Positions 1 to 10,800 of a DNA stretch of 64,000 nt are shown in pieces. The DNA comes from Tritrichomonas musculus. Taxonomy: Eukaryota > Parabasalia > Tritrichomonadida > Tritrichomonadidae. The stretch is taken from contig JAPFFF010000016.1 of assembly GCA_039105265.1 (NCBI GenBank), positions 1,054,001 to 1,118,000 of the forward strand. The letters run 5' to 3'. Both the position numbers and the translations under genes were made by a program. Each line of letters begins with the position of its first letter. The stretch's first letter is position 1. Under the pieces are notes generated by a model that was not told the DNA's origin, searched no databases, and worked only from the letters and a program-made list of their open reading frames with translations.

Positions 1-977
1 TCATCAATTAAATTGTAAATGATGTACTTTGCAACATCATTGTGATGACATTTTATGGATTCGTACAGAAATTGTTCATAATTCAAATCTGGTGGCAAAT
101 CATGACTATCTTCGAGATCTTTGATAAGTTCTGCATTTTTACTATGAACTGCATAATACCACATGCTTGCTGTTAGTTTAACTTCATTCATTCTCATGTA
201 CTTAATGATTTCATTGGATTCAAAAAATGCTGCATATTCAATAAGTGTCACTTTTTTAATTGCCTTTGAATTGCTATTTTCATTAAAAATCAAAAAAGAA
301 TTAGTTTCAAAGATTGATTCTTCAACATAACTATTAAGTGGAATATTATGCAAATTAACATAAACAATAAAATCTTTCGTTTTCTTCTGGCGAATCAATT
401 CACACAAAATGTTGTCATTTTCACCAATTTTTCTTTTGGTATAAAATTCTTCTCCAAATTCTTTTGGAATTCGTTTTAGAATTTCTTCTTTCCCGGGTTC
501 TTCATGCTTCTTAAAAAAGGTTGCAATGAATTCATTTGTCAGAATTTCTTTGATTTCGGGACCAAAATATTCAATATATCTTCTTCGAATATTTTCGTTG
601 CTTGTGAGTCTCAAAAAAATGGTTTCATCAATAGTAACAATTTTTTCTTCTAGTAAAAATAAAAGAATTCGTTTGTTTCCCTTAAAAAGTTCAAATTTTT
701 CGGAATTCGTAAAATATTTGTTAAGATCTGATTTGAGGAATATTAAAACTCGCTCGATTTTTTCAATAAAGTTAAAAATACGTTGGTGATTATCACTTAT
801 CTTATTAATCATTTGTATTAAAAATTTAAATTCATATTTATCTTCAAGTATTTTTTGGTCATTGATAATTTGAACAAAATTTTCATAGTTTTCTTCTACA
901 TTTGATTCATCTTCCAAGAATTCTAGGAGAGATTCCTGGATTCTTTTCTTTTGCTGTATTAACTCCGTAATACTCAT
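1..977 (-). CDS. DUF3447/ankyrin-type protein, 5' part (runs off window)
   Basis: Reading the minus strand from the ATG at 977 gives about 325 codons without a stop to the window edge, so only the N-terminal part is present. The protein starts MSITELIQQKK and carries the pattern of trichomonad DUF3447 proteins: an N-terminal helical region with NKRILLFLLEE, then KRKIGENDNILCELIR, LIEYAAFFESNEIIKYM and WYYAVHSKNAELI. The same blocks occur in the same order in the plus-strand protein starting at 45575 (NKRILLFLFEE, RKIGQNEAIICKLIRE, IIEYTAFFGSIQIFKYLL), so the two are paralogues. Such proteins normally continue into ankyrin repeats, which would lie outside the window. Function is unknown; protein-protein scaffolding is inferred from the fold. 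Confidence 0.85.
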   Translation of the reverse strand, partial: MSITELIQQKKRIQESLLEFLEDESNVEENYENFVQIINDQKILEDKYEFKFLIQMINKISDNHQRIFNFIEKIERVLIFLKSDLNKYFTNSEKFELFKGNKRILLFLLEEKIVTIDETIFLRLTSNENIRRRYIEYFGPEIKEILTNEFIATFFKKHEEPGKEEILKRIPKEFGEEFYTKRKIGENDNILCELIRQKKTKDFIVYVNLHNIPLNSYVEESIFETNSFLIFNENSNSKAIKKVTLIEYAAFFESNEIIKYMRMNEVKLTASMWYYAVHSKNAELIKDLEDSHDLPPDLNYEQFLYESIKCHHNDVAKYIIYNLID

Positions 978-1361
978 TCCAATTAAAAAATAAATTTTTT
1001 CAGACCAAATATCTATTCAATTTATAAACATTGCTTTAGAAGATAAAGAAGAGATTAATTATTATGATCGTAAATATTTTGAAAAAATATAATGAATTAT
1101 AATATTAGGAAAACAAAAGGCATCACGATTTTTGAAAATGGTGAGAAAGATCTTGATTAAAGTTTTTACAAAATTGGTTAACCTTTTTGGTATTCTTTGC
1201 ATCATACTATAATGATCAAAATTTAATTGATCTCTTCTAGTAAAAATGTCAAAGAACAGATAATTTGCATTTAAAAAAATTTGTGAAAAAATTATTTTAA
1301 TTCAAAAACTGAAAGTGACATTTCATTATTTCTTTCAAAAAATTTTTATTTTTCAGATGTA
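978..1361. other. Intergenic, divergent promoter region
   Basis: A/T-rich DNA between the divergent DUF3447 and mannosyltransferase genes. Apart from the initiator-like site at 1323-1330 I see no gene or repeat. Confidence 0.6.
1323..1330 (+). promoter_or_regulatory. Initiator (Inr)-like element
   Basis: TCATTATT fits the trichomonad initiator consensus TCAYTWYT. The A that would be +1 lies 37 nt upstream of the ATG at 1362, a usual distance for the short 5' leaders of trichomonads. In such A/T-rich DNA chance matches occur, so this rests on position as well as sequence. Confidence 0.5.
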
Positions 1362-2786
1362 ATGAAAACACTAGATTCTTATCTAGTTGTTATCATTTTT
1401 GTGATTTCTTTTCTTATTAGAATATGGAATATATCAATTCCTGATTGCGTTGTTTTTGATGAATTTCATTTTGGCCAATTTATCAACGATTATATTCACC
1501 AAGATTTCTTCTTTGATATCCACCCACCATTTGGGAAATTATTATATTTTTTATTTGCCAAATTTACTTGTTATGATGGCTTACTGTCATTTGAAAAGCC
1601 AAATTCACAATATTCAAACGATTTTTTTGTATTTTTCAGGATTATACCAGCAATACTCGCATCGTTTGTACCGGAATTCATATATTTGATATTAAGAAAT
1701 TCTTCTATTTCTATATTTTCGTCTTTTTTTACATCATTGTTTATCTCATTTGAAATGTCAATAATCAGTCAAAGCAGATTTATTCTTATTGAAGGAATTC
1801 AACATTTTTTTATTTGTTTTCATTTATTAATATTAACTTTTACAAAAAACTTGGGAATAATAGGAATTTCTCTTGGCTTTTCTATAAGCATCAAAATAAC
1901 CTCTTTTTCTTTACTTCCTTTCACTTTTTCTTATATTTTCATATCAAATGTCCAACATCAGAAAAACAAAAATATTTTTGAAAGTATAAGACATACTTTC
2001 ATAAATGTAATAATAATATTTTTTATTGCATTTGTTGTCTTTATTTCCCTTACAATGATTCATTTAAATCTTTTAAAAAATGTGACTAATGATGCATATG
2101 AATTTTTACCTGACAATCTTTTTAATGATATTTTCACAAATAAAACAGGGATTAGCTATTTCATTCAGCTTTTTAAAAATTCAATGCAAATCACTTTTCT
2201 AATGAACGAAATAAATCAAAAAAATAAGCAAATTCATCCATATTCAGATTCACCTTTGAATTGGCCTTTGCTTACCGGCATTTGGGTTGGAATGTGGTCA
2301 GATGAATCCAACAACAGACAAGTGAATTGTATTGGAAACTTTTTTGTTTATTTCTTCTCTTTTCTAGGCTTGATCAAACGACTTTTTCAAATAATTGAAT
2401 TTGTTTCAAAAAGTTGTAACGATAAGAAAAAATTGATAGATCACTTTTTGAATATGAAAATTAATGTTGCTTCATTTTCTTTTTTTGGCTGGATTTTCTC
2501 TTATTTTCCATTTTTCCTTGTTAAAAGGACATTATTTCTCTATCACTATCAGATATCTTTGATTTTTGCAGTTATCAATTTTGGATTTGTTACATCAAAT
2601 TCAATAATTTCTGGAATTTGTCTGTTATTATCTCTTTTCGGTTTCTGTTATTGGATGCCTTTATTATATGGCACATTTTTAACTGAAAATGAATTAAAAG
2701 AAAAAGTTTGGATTCGACGATGGAGATATGGAAACATTTATCACCAAAAATTAATCGAGTCATTCTTTGAAGATTTCCAATTTTAA
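1362..2786 (+). CDS. Protein O-mannosyltransferase (PMT, GT39) lacking MIR domains
   Basis: A 474-residue multi-span membrane protein of the PMT family, which moves mannose from dolichyl-phosphate-mannose to Ser/Thr of secretory proteins in the ER. The family signature is clear: VVFDEFHFG, with the catalytic-type Asp33-Glu34 after the first membrane span, and DIHPPFGK at residues 52-59. The C-terminal four-span domain is marked by SPLNWPLLTGIWVGMWSD and later hydrophobic spans. Typical PMTs exceed 700 residues because MIR repeats sit in the large luminal loop; that loop is absent here. The ATG at 1362 is preceded by an Inr-like site. Immediately after the TAA the frame stays open for about 67 codons through a 15-bp tandem repeat, so a longer ancestral C-terminus is possible. 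Confidence 0.85.
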   Translation: MKTLDSYLVVIIFVISFLIRIWNISIPDCVVFDEFHFGQFINDYIHQDFFFDIHPPFGKLLYFLFAKFTCYDGLLSFEKPNSQYSNDFFVFFRIIPAILASFVPEFIYLILRNSSISIFSSFFTSLFISFEMSIISQSRFILIEGIQHFFICFHLLILTFTKNLGIIGISLGFSISIKITSFSLLPFTFSYIFISNVQHQKNKNIFESIRHTFINVIIIFFIAFVVFISLTMIHLNLLKNVTNDAYEFLPDNLFNDIFTNKTGISYFIQLFKNSMQITFLMNEINQKNKQIHPYSDSPLNWPLLTGIWVGMWSDESNNRQVNCIGNFFVYFFSFLGLIKRLFQIIEFVSKSCNDKKKLIDHFLNMKINVASFSFFGWIFSYFPFFLVKRTLFLYHYQISLIFAVINFGFVTSNSIISGICLLLSLFGFCYWMPLLYGTFLTENELKEKVWIRRWRYGNIYHQKLIESFFEDFQF

Positions 2787-2890
2787 AAGCATGCATATGA
2801 AACAATCAATACATATAAAACCAATGCATATGAAACCAATGCATATGAAACCAATACATATGAAACAATCAATACATATAAAATCAATGC
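2787..2890 (+). repeat. 15-bp tandem repeat just after the PMT stop codon
   Basis: Imperfect copies of AATGCATATGAAACC follow each other directly after the stop codon, some with an inserted ATCAATAC variant. Because the period is a multiple of three, the PMT frame stays open and would read NAYET/NTYET pentapeptides until a stop near 2990. The repeat may lie in the 3' UTR or be the remnant of a C-terminal tail. Confidence 0.75.
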
Positions 2891-3870
2891 AGTACAAGAA
2901 ATTAATTCATGTCTAATTGGCGAAAATGATTTATTTTGCCAATTTTTTATTTTCAGTCGTAATTCACTTATATTATCGTATATTTATATATAATGCTTTC
3001 ACTTCATCTAGTAATCTTTCAGCATTATAAGACAAATCATATTATTGAATAAATGAACCAAGATTATTTAATCAAGCTCTCATAATATGCATTAAAATGA
3101 ATTTATTAAAAAATATATTAGGTCCTTGTCACATCCGTAGAAATTTTATATAGTTGGTATATATATTTGTAAAAAGATTAAATTTTTTTTTTACTATTAT
3201 TTTTCTTTATTCATCATTGATATCAGAGATTAAAATTTAGATTTGATGTCGATATCGGAAAAATAAGTCAAATATTGATATCTAAAATCGAGACTTTACA
3301 AGTATATATATATATATATATATTAGAATTTTTATATGATACAGATCAAGAATTTTTCATTACTTTTCAAATTCCAATGAATTAAACCCTTTTTGAGAAA
3401 AAAAGTTCATCAAAAAGTGTAAGTTCAATACGAATTTTAGTTCAATTCTGATCATTTTTTACTTTTTGTTTTCAAAATGAGAGAAAAATGGATAGAACAT
3501 TGAAACATTAAGAAAGTATTCAATGTTTCTCTTATTTAAATTTACCTTCAAAATCAAAAAATTCTAAAATTAGATGCATTTTGAATTTAAAAATATTTTT
3601 TTACAAAAACAAAAAGTTCTATCCATTTCTTCCACATTCAAATTTGAATATTAATGAAAATATTTTTACCAAAAAATGTTAAATTCAATTTTGCAAACCA
3701 TTATTTAGACAAAACAAATGTTTTTTATAATATTATTATTGATTAATAGATTAAAAATATAAAAATAATTATAATTTTACTTCCCATATTCATAAAATTA
3801 TAAAAATATTATCATAATAAATTTTCATTGTTTTCTTTCAATTTTTGATAATTCTCAAAAAAAAAAAAAA
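2891..3870. other. Intergenic with MITE remnant and inverted repeats
   Basis: No gene seen. It holds a partial copy of the 53.5-kb element (3200-3302), a TA microsatellite (3303-3324) and a separated inverted repeat of ATGGATAGAAC (about 3489-3500) and GTTCTATCCAT (about 3617-3628). The last 15 bases before the next start codon are nearly pure A. Confidence 0.6.
3200..3302 (-). mobile_element. Partial copy of the TAGGCTTGTTA-ended MITE
   Basis: The reverse complement (CTTGTAAAGTCTCGATTTTA...) matches 53549-53650 (CTTGTTAAGTCTCGATTTTC...) over about 100 bp, including the GATATC-rich motifs and the ending CTGATATCAATGATGAATAA. The copy stops at a TA microsatellite exactly where the terminal inverted repeat should begin, so its outer end is lost. 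Confidence 0.7.
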
Positions 3871-5127
3871 ATGATAAAAAAGCAATCAAGAGAACTTACA
3901 ACTTTTGAGAAATCCTTTCTAAGTACAAGAGAAAAAATTCAATTTGCTGTTGAAGTCAGCAAACCTGAATTAATTCCAAAACTCATTAAAAATTTCGAAT
4001 ATTATATTCCTGGTTTTCATCTTAAGCTTGAAGATACAAAGTATGTATATCAAGACAATCCAATTACACTTCATGAAATCCCTAAAAGCATAAAAACTGC
4101 AAGAGATGCATGTGAATATATTTCAAAGATTGATTATGAGTTTGAAGATACACTTTCTATCATTTCAGCAAATGAAAATCTTGTTGCTGTCTCAGTTAGT
4201 CATATGGCTTGTGATGGTGGCTTTTTCATTGATATTTTTGACAAATTACTACTTGATGATCAGTATCCACTGAAATCGATTTTTCCATTAACAACGGGCC
4301 ATGTTCTACAGGATGAACTCTCCAAAGTAACCAAGAGTGAAATTCAAGAATATCAAAAATCCAAATGTAATTTAACAACACTCAAATGGAGTGACAATTT
4401 CCAAGAATTGAGAAAGAATGTCACTGAAAACACGTTATGCAAATATCTGGTCGATGAAACAGCAGCCAAAGACTTCCAATTTATCAAATCAAAGATCAGC
4501 CTCAATGATTCATACATGGCAAATTACGCACTGTCAATGATGGCATTAAACGACAATCTTGATTCCAATTTTGGAATGGCAACGTGTGTTGACATGAGGC
4601 AGCTGATGGATCCAAAAGACAGGAACCCTTCGAATTCACAAAATTTCACCGACATGTATGTTCTTGCTCAAAATGTCACTCCTAAAATGACAATCCGTGA
4701 AGTTGCAAAACTTTTCCGCCAAGATTTGAATCAGAAACTGAAAAATGGTGGCATTTTCACTGCCTATCAAAGCCACTTTGATTCCGATTTCGTCTACGAC
4801 AGCAAAAATACAAGCAATGCCGACATTTCTAACATTGGAAGATTCAAAACCGATAATGAAAACACAAAGTTCATCACTGACACGTGGATTCAGACAAAAA
4901 ATCAGGCCATCGGCGCAGAAGGCTTTGTCGGGCTGGTTCTCTTTTCAAGAGAAAAGAACGGAGTAAACACGCTGGTGACGAGAATTCAGCAGCCATGCTC
5001 GGTTATAAACGATAGAGATGCGAAAATTTTGATGAATTCTTTAATGCACTTGATGAAAGAAGCTCCAGTAGATATCTCAATTCAAGAAGCTTATGATGAA
5101 TTAAGAAGATTCCAAAGAACACAATAA
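3871..5127 (+). CDS. CAT/condensation-fold acyltransferase-like protein
   Basis: A 418-residue soluble protein with the catalytic HxxxDG motif of the CoA-dependent acyltransferase superfamily (chloramphenicol acetyltransferase, condensation, alcohol acetyltransferase): SHMACDGG, with His111, Asp115 and Gly116. The later CVDMRQLMDP resembles the structural Arg/Asp region of these enzymes. It is a paralogue of the gene at 35893; HxxxDG is at residue 111 in both. Substrate is unknown; acyl transfer to an alcohol or amine is inferred from the family. The ATG follows a run of 15 A. G+C rises along the gene: the 60 nt at 3901-3960 are about 32% G+C, those at 4921-4980 about 50%. Confidence 0.8.
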   Translation: MIKKQSRELTTFEKSFLSTREKIQFAVEVSKPELIPKLIKNFEYYIPGFHLKLEDTKYVYQDNPITLHEIPKSIKTARDACEYISKIDYEFEDTLSIISANENLVAVSVSHMACDGGFFIDIFDKLLLDDQYPLKSIFPLTTGHVLQDELSKVTKSEIQEYQKSKCNLTTLKWSDNFQELRKNVTENTLCKYLVDETAAKDFQFIKSKISLNDSYMANYALSMMALNDNLDSNFGMATCVDMRQLMDPKDRNPSNSQNFTDMYVLAQNVTPKMTIREVAKLFRQDLNQKLKNGGIFTAYQSHFDSDFVYDSKNTSNADISNIGRFKTDNENTKFITDTWIQTKNQAIGAEGFVGLVLFSREKNGVNTLVTRIQQPCSVINDRDAKILMNSLMHLMKEAPVDISIQEAYDELRRFQRTQ

Positions 5128-6695
5128 AATATTAATTTTGTCTTTCTTTTTGTATTTTTTTAAATTATTCTTTCTTTAAAAGTTCGAGACAAAGTTAATT
5201 GAATGAATTACTTCATCAATATCTTCCCATATGCGTCAATCAATGAATAATTACAATTCAAATAGGTTTCTTATAAATAGGTGAAATTGTAGGATGATGA
5301 ATCTTTGAAATGCTGTAAAAATTATTCATTTTAAAATCACAGAAATCTTGATTTTTGATTGAAAGATTTTCATTAAATTTTTGTTAAATAGGTTTTTGAT
5401 TGAAATTGGCAGATGATTTGAAAATTAAAGTTTTAATCTCAAAAGATGAGTAAAAATTCAAAGGTTTCAAATTTTTATATTACAAAAACTATGAAAATCA
5501 GCTTTCTGGTTTAATACAACTAAATTCTGAGTGCCAAATGCATTATATAGCTTGAGTTTAATGATTTGAATAAATATTCTATAAGTCTATTTTAATGATA
5601 AAAGAATAGAATATTCAAAACCCCTTTTTTCTTTATATAAAGTTCCTATTAATAATCTAGGAAAAAAATTCAATTTTTTAAAAAATTATATTAATTTATT
5701 TAAGTTGAGAATAAAAACTTATTGATGGTAGATATACTAAACAAATTAAGTTATAAATCTCTAATAAATAATCCTATTTTGGTACATAAGCATTAAAATT
5801 TCTCATTATTCAAATGTTCAAAGGTTGAATTCGTTTTTTTTTTTTTTTTTTTTTTGGTTGAATAACGATTACACTTGAAATAAAATATAATTTTATGAGT
5901 TTGTATGACTTTTATAATTTTAATTGTGAATAAAAAACTATTTTTTTTTTTTTTTTTTTAAGAATGTAACTTTTCAATATTAATCAGAAATTAAAAAAAA
6001 ATTCAATTATATTGATTCAATTTACATATAATATTAATCATTGATATTTTGCAAAATTATCAGAATTTATATGAATAATTGATTAATATAATTTATAAAA
6101 AATATATATAAAGTATATTATTGTATTTATTTTATTATTTGCTCATTTTCAAGATATAAAAGCATTTTTATCTTTTGAGTATACAAACAAATTGAATACT
6201 CCTTTTGTATTTTTTCAATAATTTTCAATATTTTATTATTCAAAATATAGCAACTTTTCATAAGAATTGAATAAAATTATCGTAACATTTATAATTTAAT
6301 AACTAATATTTTGCTTTTTATAATTAATAAATCAATGATTTTCCTCTTTTATTACAATATGTAATCATAATATTATCATTAAATTAATTATTTTGAAAAT
6401 CAAATTATTAATATATTTGAAAAATAATTTTTTACATTATTTTTTCAAAAAAACTTGTCTAAAAAAATATTTATGAGCAACAAATTTGTTTCTGTTAATC
6501 TGAAACTTGAAATCCTTAAATTGACTGATATAATAACCAAATAAAAATCATCACAAAAATATCTCCACACTTTATTATAACATCTTAACAATTTTCTAAC
6601 AAAATTTTATGCAATTTTATAAATATAAATACGCATATATATAAATAATTAGTTTGAAAAATAAAAAAGCATAATTACAGAAAAAAATTTATTAT
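5128..6695. other. Gene-free A/T-rich intergenic region
   Basis: Convergent intergenic DNA between the acyltransferase and the minus-strand Cys/His protein. Two T homopolymers of about 20 nt (near 5836-5856 and 5941-5959) stand out. I see no coding remnants or repeats I can support. Confidence 0.6.
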
Positions 6696-7208
6696 TTAGA
6701 TTTTTGCAAAGAATGTGACAGAACGTTCTGGCGTTTGGACACCATCTTCAGAAACGTAGAAGTGAGACCAGTTGAGTTTAACTTTTTCGCCTGGCTTGAG
6801 TGCTTTAACTTGTTCAAGATATTCTGGATGGAGTTTGCTTGATTCAGCGGTTGGCTTTAAATCCCAATAGAATTCTTCAACTTTATCATCGCCATATTTT
6901 CCTAGTTTTTCATATTTAACATATTGGTCGATTTTGAAAACAGCAACATCTGTTGCATGGTTGCAACGGTCTGGGCAAAGTGCTGTCCTAAAGTGGCATG
7001 GAACATGCTCGAGTTGTGTGAAAGTTGCAATTGTTTCATTGACTGCCAAAACTTCTGGAGATTTTGATCCTTTTTTAGGTGATTTTTGGTTTTTTTCTTG
7101 ATTCTTTTGGCGTTCACGTTGTCTGAGATTATAAGCTTTATCAGGAGTGGAAGAATCGAGTCCTTCAAGTCCAATGTCTTTGAGGGTAACAGTGAGCTTG
7201 ATTGACAT
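6696..7208 (-). CDS. Conserved hypothetical protein with Cys/His cluster
   Basis: A 170-residue soluble protein starting at the ATG at 7208. Residues 20-52 are a basic, Lys/Gln-rich, low-complexity linker. The core holds PCHFRTALCPDRCNHA (Cys71, His72, Cys78, Cys82, His84), which looks like a metal-binding or disulphide knot, followed by an aromatic region with KYEKLGKYGDDK. The C-terminus (LKPGEKVKLNWSHFYV...) is predicted beta-rich. I do not recognise a named family; the compact C-x6-C-x3-C-x-H cluster suggests zinc binding, which is inference. Codon use and an intact frame suggest a real gene. TCATTTTA just upstream of the ATG is a near match to the Inr. Confidence 0.75.
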   Translation of the reverse strand: MSIKLTVTLKDIGLEGLDSSTPDKAYNLRQRERQKNQEKNQKSPKKGSKSPEVLAVNETIATFTQLEHVPCHFRTALCPDRCNHATDVAVFKIDQYVKYEKLGKYGDDKVEEFYWDLKPTAESSKLHPEYLEQVKALKPGEKVKLNWSHFYVSEDGVQTPERSVTFFAKI

Positions 7209-7851
7209 TAAAATGATATCGAAGTTGAATACTTATAGAAATTTTGAAAGTATCACATGAAAAAAACGGCCTAAAAAGAGAAATTCTACTTTTTAACGTA
7301 TATCCTATTCAAATTATTTTCATTCTTGAAATAGATATTCTGGCTTCTTTTTTAAAAATAATGACAATATAATTCATTTTATTTTATCTTTATATCATTT
7401 ATAATTTGGAAAATAGCTTGGTAGATTAATTTAAAGTGAAGAAAATTATATCAATATGTTTTTGCCTAAATTTTCTTCCAATTATATTAGCATTCCCTTT
7501 ATTATAATAGTGAATATATTTTGAAAATTCAATTATATTGTATTGAGCATGAATGAAAATATTTTTTTAAAAATTTAACTTTAAACTTTTTGAAAAAACT
7601 GATATAAAAAATTGAAAAGATTTTTACATAATCGGAAAAAATTATATTTTTTAATCATAAAGATTAGATTCTTTAATGATTTTAGCAATATATTTTCCTT
7701 CATGAAGCAAAAATTCAATTACGAAATTGGCTTATCTATTCTCATTTTTTGATATATTAAGCTTAATATAGCTTTTTTTTTGATACAAACTTGCTTGCAA
7801 CTTAGAATCAAACGCATTGTTACAATATAAAATTCAAATTAAAATCAGAGT
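7209..7851. other. Intergenic, nothing recognised
   Basis: A/T-rich spacer between two minus-strand genes. It should hold the promoter of the Cys/His gene and the 3' region of the giant gene's neighbour; I see no clear element beyond the near-Inr at the first gene. Confidence 0.5.
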
Positions 7852-10800
7852 TTAAAGCCAAAAGTCAAGATCTTGTTCGTCGTCGTCATCATTAATGATA
7901 TCTTTAGTTTTCAAAATACTAGTTGATGTTCCTTTTAGGCCAACTGTCTCATCATCTGAAAAAAAGTAATCATTATAATTTTTCTGAGAGTTTCTTTTGT
8001 TCAAAATCATAATCATTATTCCAACGATTAAAAAGAACAAAGCAGCAGAAACGCACGAAATTCCAATCAGTTGTTCTTTGGTGAGTCCTCGTTTTCTTGG
8101 TCTAATTTCAAAAGGCAAATAAACAGCTGTGTATGCTGTTCGATATGTATAAATGATATAAGGAAGATAACGATAAATAACAATTTGTGTTTCACAGTTT
8201 GATGTCAAACCGTTTTGGTCCAAGCATTGAAAAATTGACAATGTAAATGAATTTGAATAGGAAAAAATGACACTTCTATAAGACACGAAAGATAATGATA
8301 GAGTCAATGAATATGTTAGGTAAGGATTCATTACTGTTTGTATTTGTCCAAATGACTGTGATGATGTGAAAGACGATGATATAGAAAAAGTTAGAGATTT
8401 TGTGAACTCTTCTGAATTGGTAAAAAAATGTGAATTGGAAAAATTATTTGACATGAAATAATTTGAAGACGAGAATTCATTTGATTTCGTAAAGATATTT
8501 GAATTCGAGAAATCATTTGATGATGAAAATGAGGAAGAAAATGAAAACAACGATGTTTTTGAAAAATCTTTGGATTTTGAAAAAATATTTGATGGTATAA
8601 AGTCAGTTGAATGAGTGAAATCTTTGGATTCAGAAAAATCTCTTGAAACTGAAAATTGAGATGTCATTGAAAATTCTTTTGTCATTGTAAAATCATCTGA
8701 ATTCGTAAATGACTCTGAATTAGAAAATTGGATTGATTGAGCAAATGTGCTTGACATACTGAATATTCTCGAGTCAGAAAAATCATTCGACATTGTGAAT
8801 TGAAATGTAAATGAAAATTCGAGTGTTTTGGAAAAAGCAATTGAATTTGTGAATTTGTCTGAAATAGAAAACCCATTTGATTCTGTGAATTTATTTGATT
8901 CTGTAAATTCTTTTGAGAAAACAGTGCAGTTTCCAGCAATTAATTCAATTGTTTCATCATTTTCATTCATTCTGCACGAAAGGTCATAATTAATCTTATA
9001 TCTCAGCTTGTCTGCTTTATCTTTAATATTGTCACATTGATCAATGCTCTCTAATCCTTTGATCAGCACAAATTCTTCTGATTGATAAGAATAATCGAAA
9101 TTAATGATTAGGCTTGAGCAATCAAATGTTGAATTAACTAAAACAAGCAAAGGAGAAACAGTTGAAATATGAAAATAAACAGAATGTGTTCGTAAAAAAG
9201 CTGATGAATGAGCAACCAATGATGCATTTGAATTGATGCATAGAAAATCATTTACATTTACTCCTTTAACTAATGACTTGCCATTAAAAGCATTCAAAGA
9301 AGCAACATTTGCACTTTCACAATAAAATGGCTTCCCATAAAGATCAATTATATTGATATTCATTGGTGCTTTCTTTGTTACCAAGTTTCCACTTGACTTT
9401 TCCTGAGTATATTTAGCAATATCTGTTTTAATTTGTGATTTCAAATCAATCAAAGAAATGTTATGAAATGAAATATTAGAAATATCACTTTTTGACGTTA
9501 GGCATAAAACATCAAATTCATTGAATGAAATATTTGAATTTGAAAATTCAAAATTAACAATACTTTTATCTCCATAAATGTCGATTGTCTTCTCAACTAC
9601 ATCAATTGAACAAAAATCATTTACATATAAACCAAATTGATTTTCATCAAAAGAAAACTCTTCATCATTCATCGTGAATGTATCTTTATTAATTTTTATT
9701 GATGCTCCATCAGCTACATTTAAACTTTGTCGATATTTAAAAGAAATTTCTGGACTAAGCTGTGCTTTTGAAGAAAATGGATAATTATTTACATTAGAAT
9801 TAAATAATCCAACTTCAAAAGTATGAAATGAATCAAAAATAACATTTGATGAATTAATAAATAAAGAAGTCAAAGATGGATTTGTATTTGTTAATGATAA
9901 ATTATAATTTGAACCAAAAATTCCTAATTTTTTCATCTTTAATTTTGAAAGATCAATTGTAGTTTCCTTTGTTAATTTTAATGCTTTAATGCCAGTTGAT
10001 TCATCTAGATATAAATCATCAATCAATTCAGAATTGTATTCATATTCTTTTGATTCGAATCTAACTACAACTTCATTTCTATTATAAAAACTATTCATTT
10101 GTACTTCATAAAAAATAGTTAAGTAATTGTCCTCATTTAATAACATTATTTTTTCATCATCATAAATAACAGTTTTGTCTGTTGGAATCAATTCAATTTG
10201 TGAAATTTCATCAAATACTATATTTCCATATTCCAAACTAGATGTATTAATTGATAATTTGGCTGCTATTTTGGACAAATCACCATTGATTATTAATGTA
10301 AAGCCTTCTGGAACAAGAAATATCGGGAATGTGGAAAATGAAAGAACTTCAATTGAAGCTGTTTGAATACTTTCTTTTTGGAATCTTTTGAGAGGTAAAA
10401 ACATTGATTGCGATTTCGACGCAAAAATAAATTTTGGCATATCTTTTGAATTAAGTTTAATATCCCACAGTTCTGAACTTTTTATTGGCATATATTGATG
10501 ATACTCAATTAAGCAAAGACTTTCATATGGATAGTCATAAATACAAAAATGATTTGTTTCATATAATTGAGTGAAATGTATTTCAGTATTAAAACCTTTT
10601 TTCTCAATAATAATGTCAGAATTTTCGTTTCCAATAATTTCATTTGGATAAAAAAATGCATTTTCAAATAAGCAAAATGAGCGAGTAACATCGTAACCAT
10701 TAATTATTAAATTCCAACTTTGTGGTTGTGATTCATGATCACCAAAAATAATGCAAGGTGATTTTTTCTGATCAAAATCAATTTGTGTTTCAATTGATAA

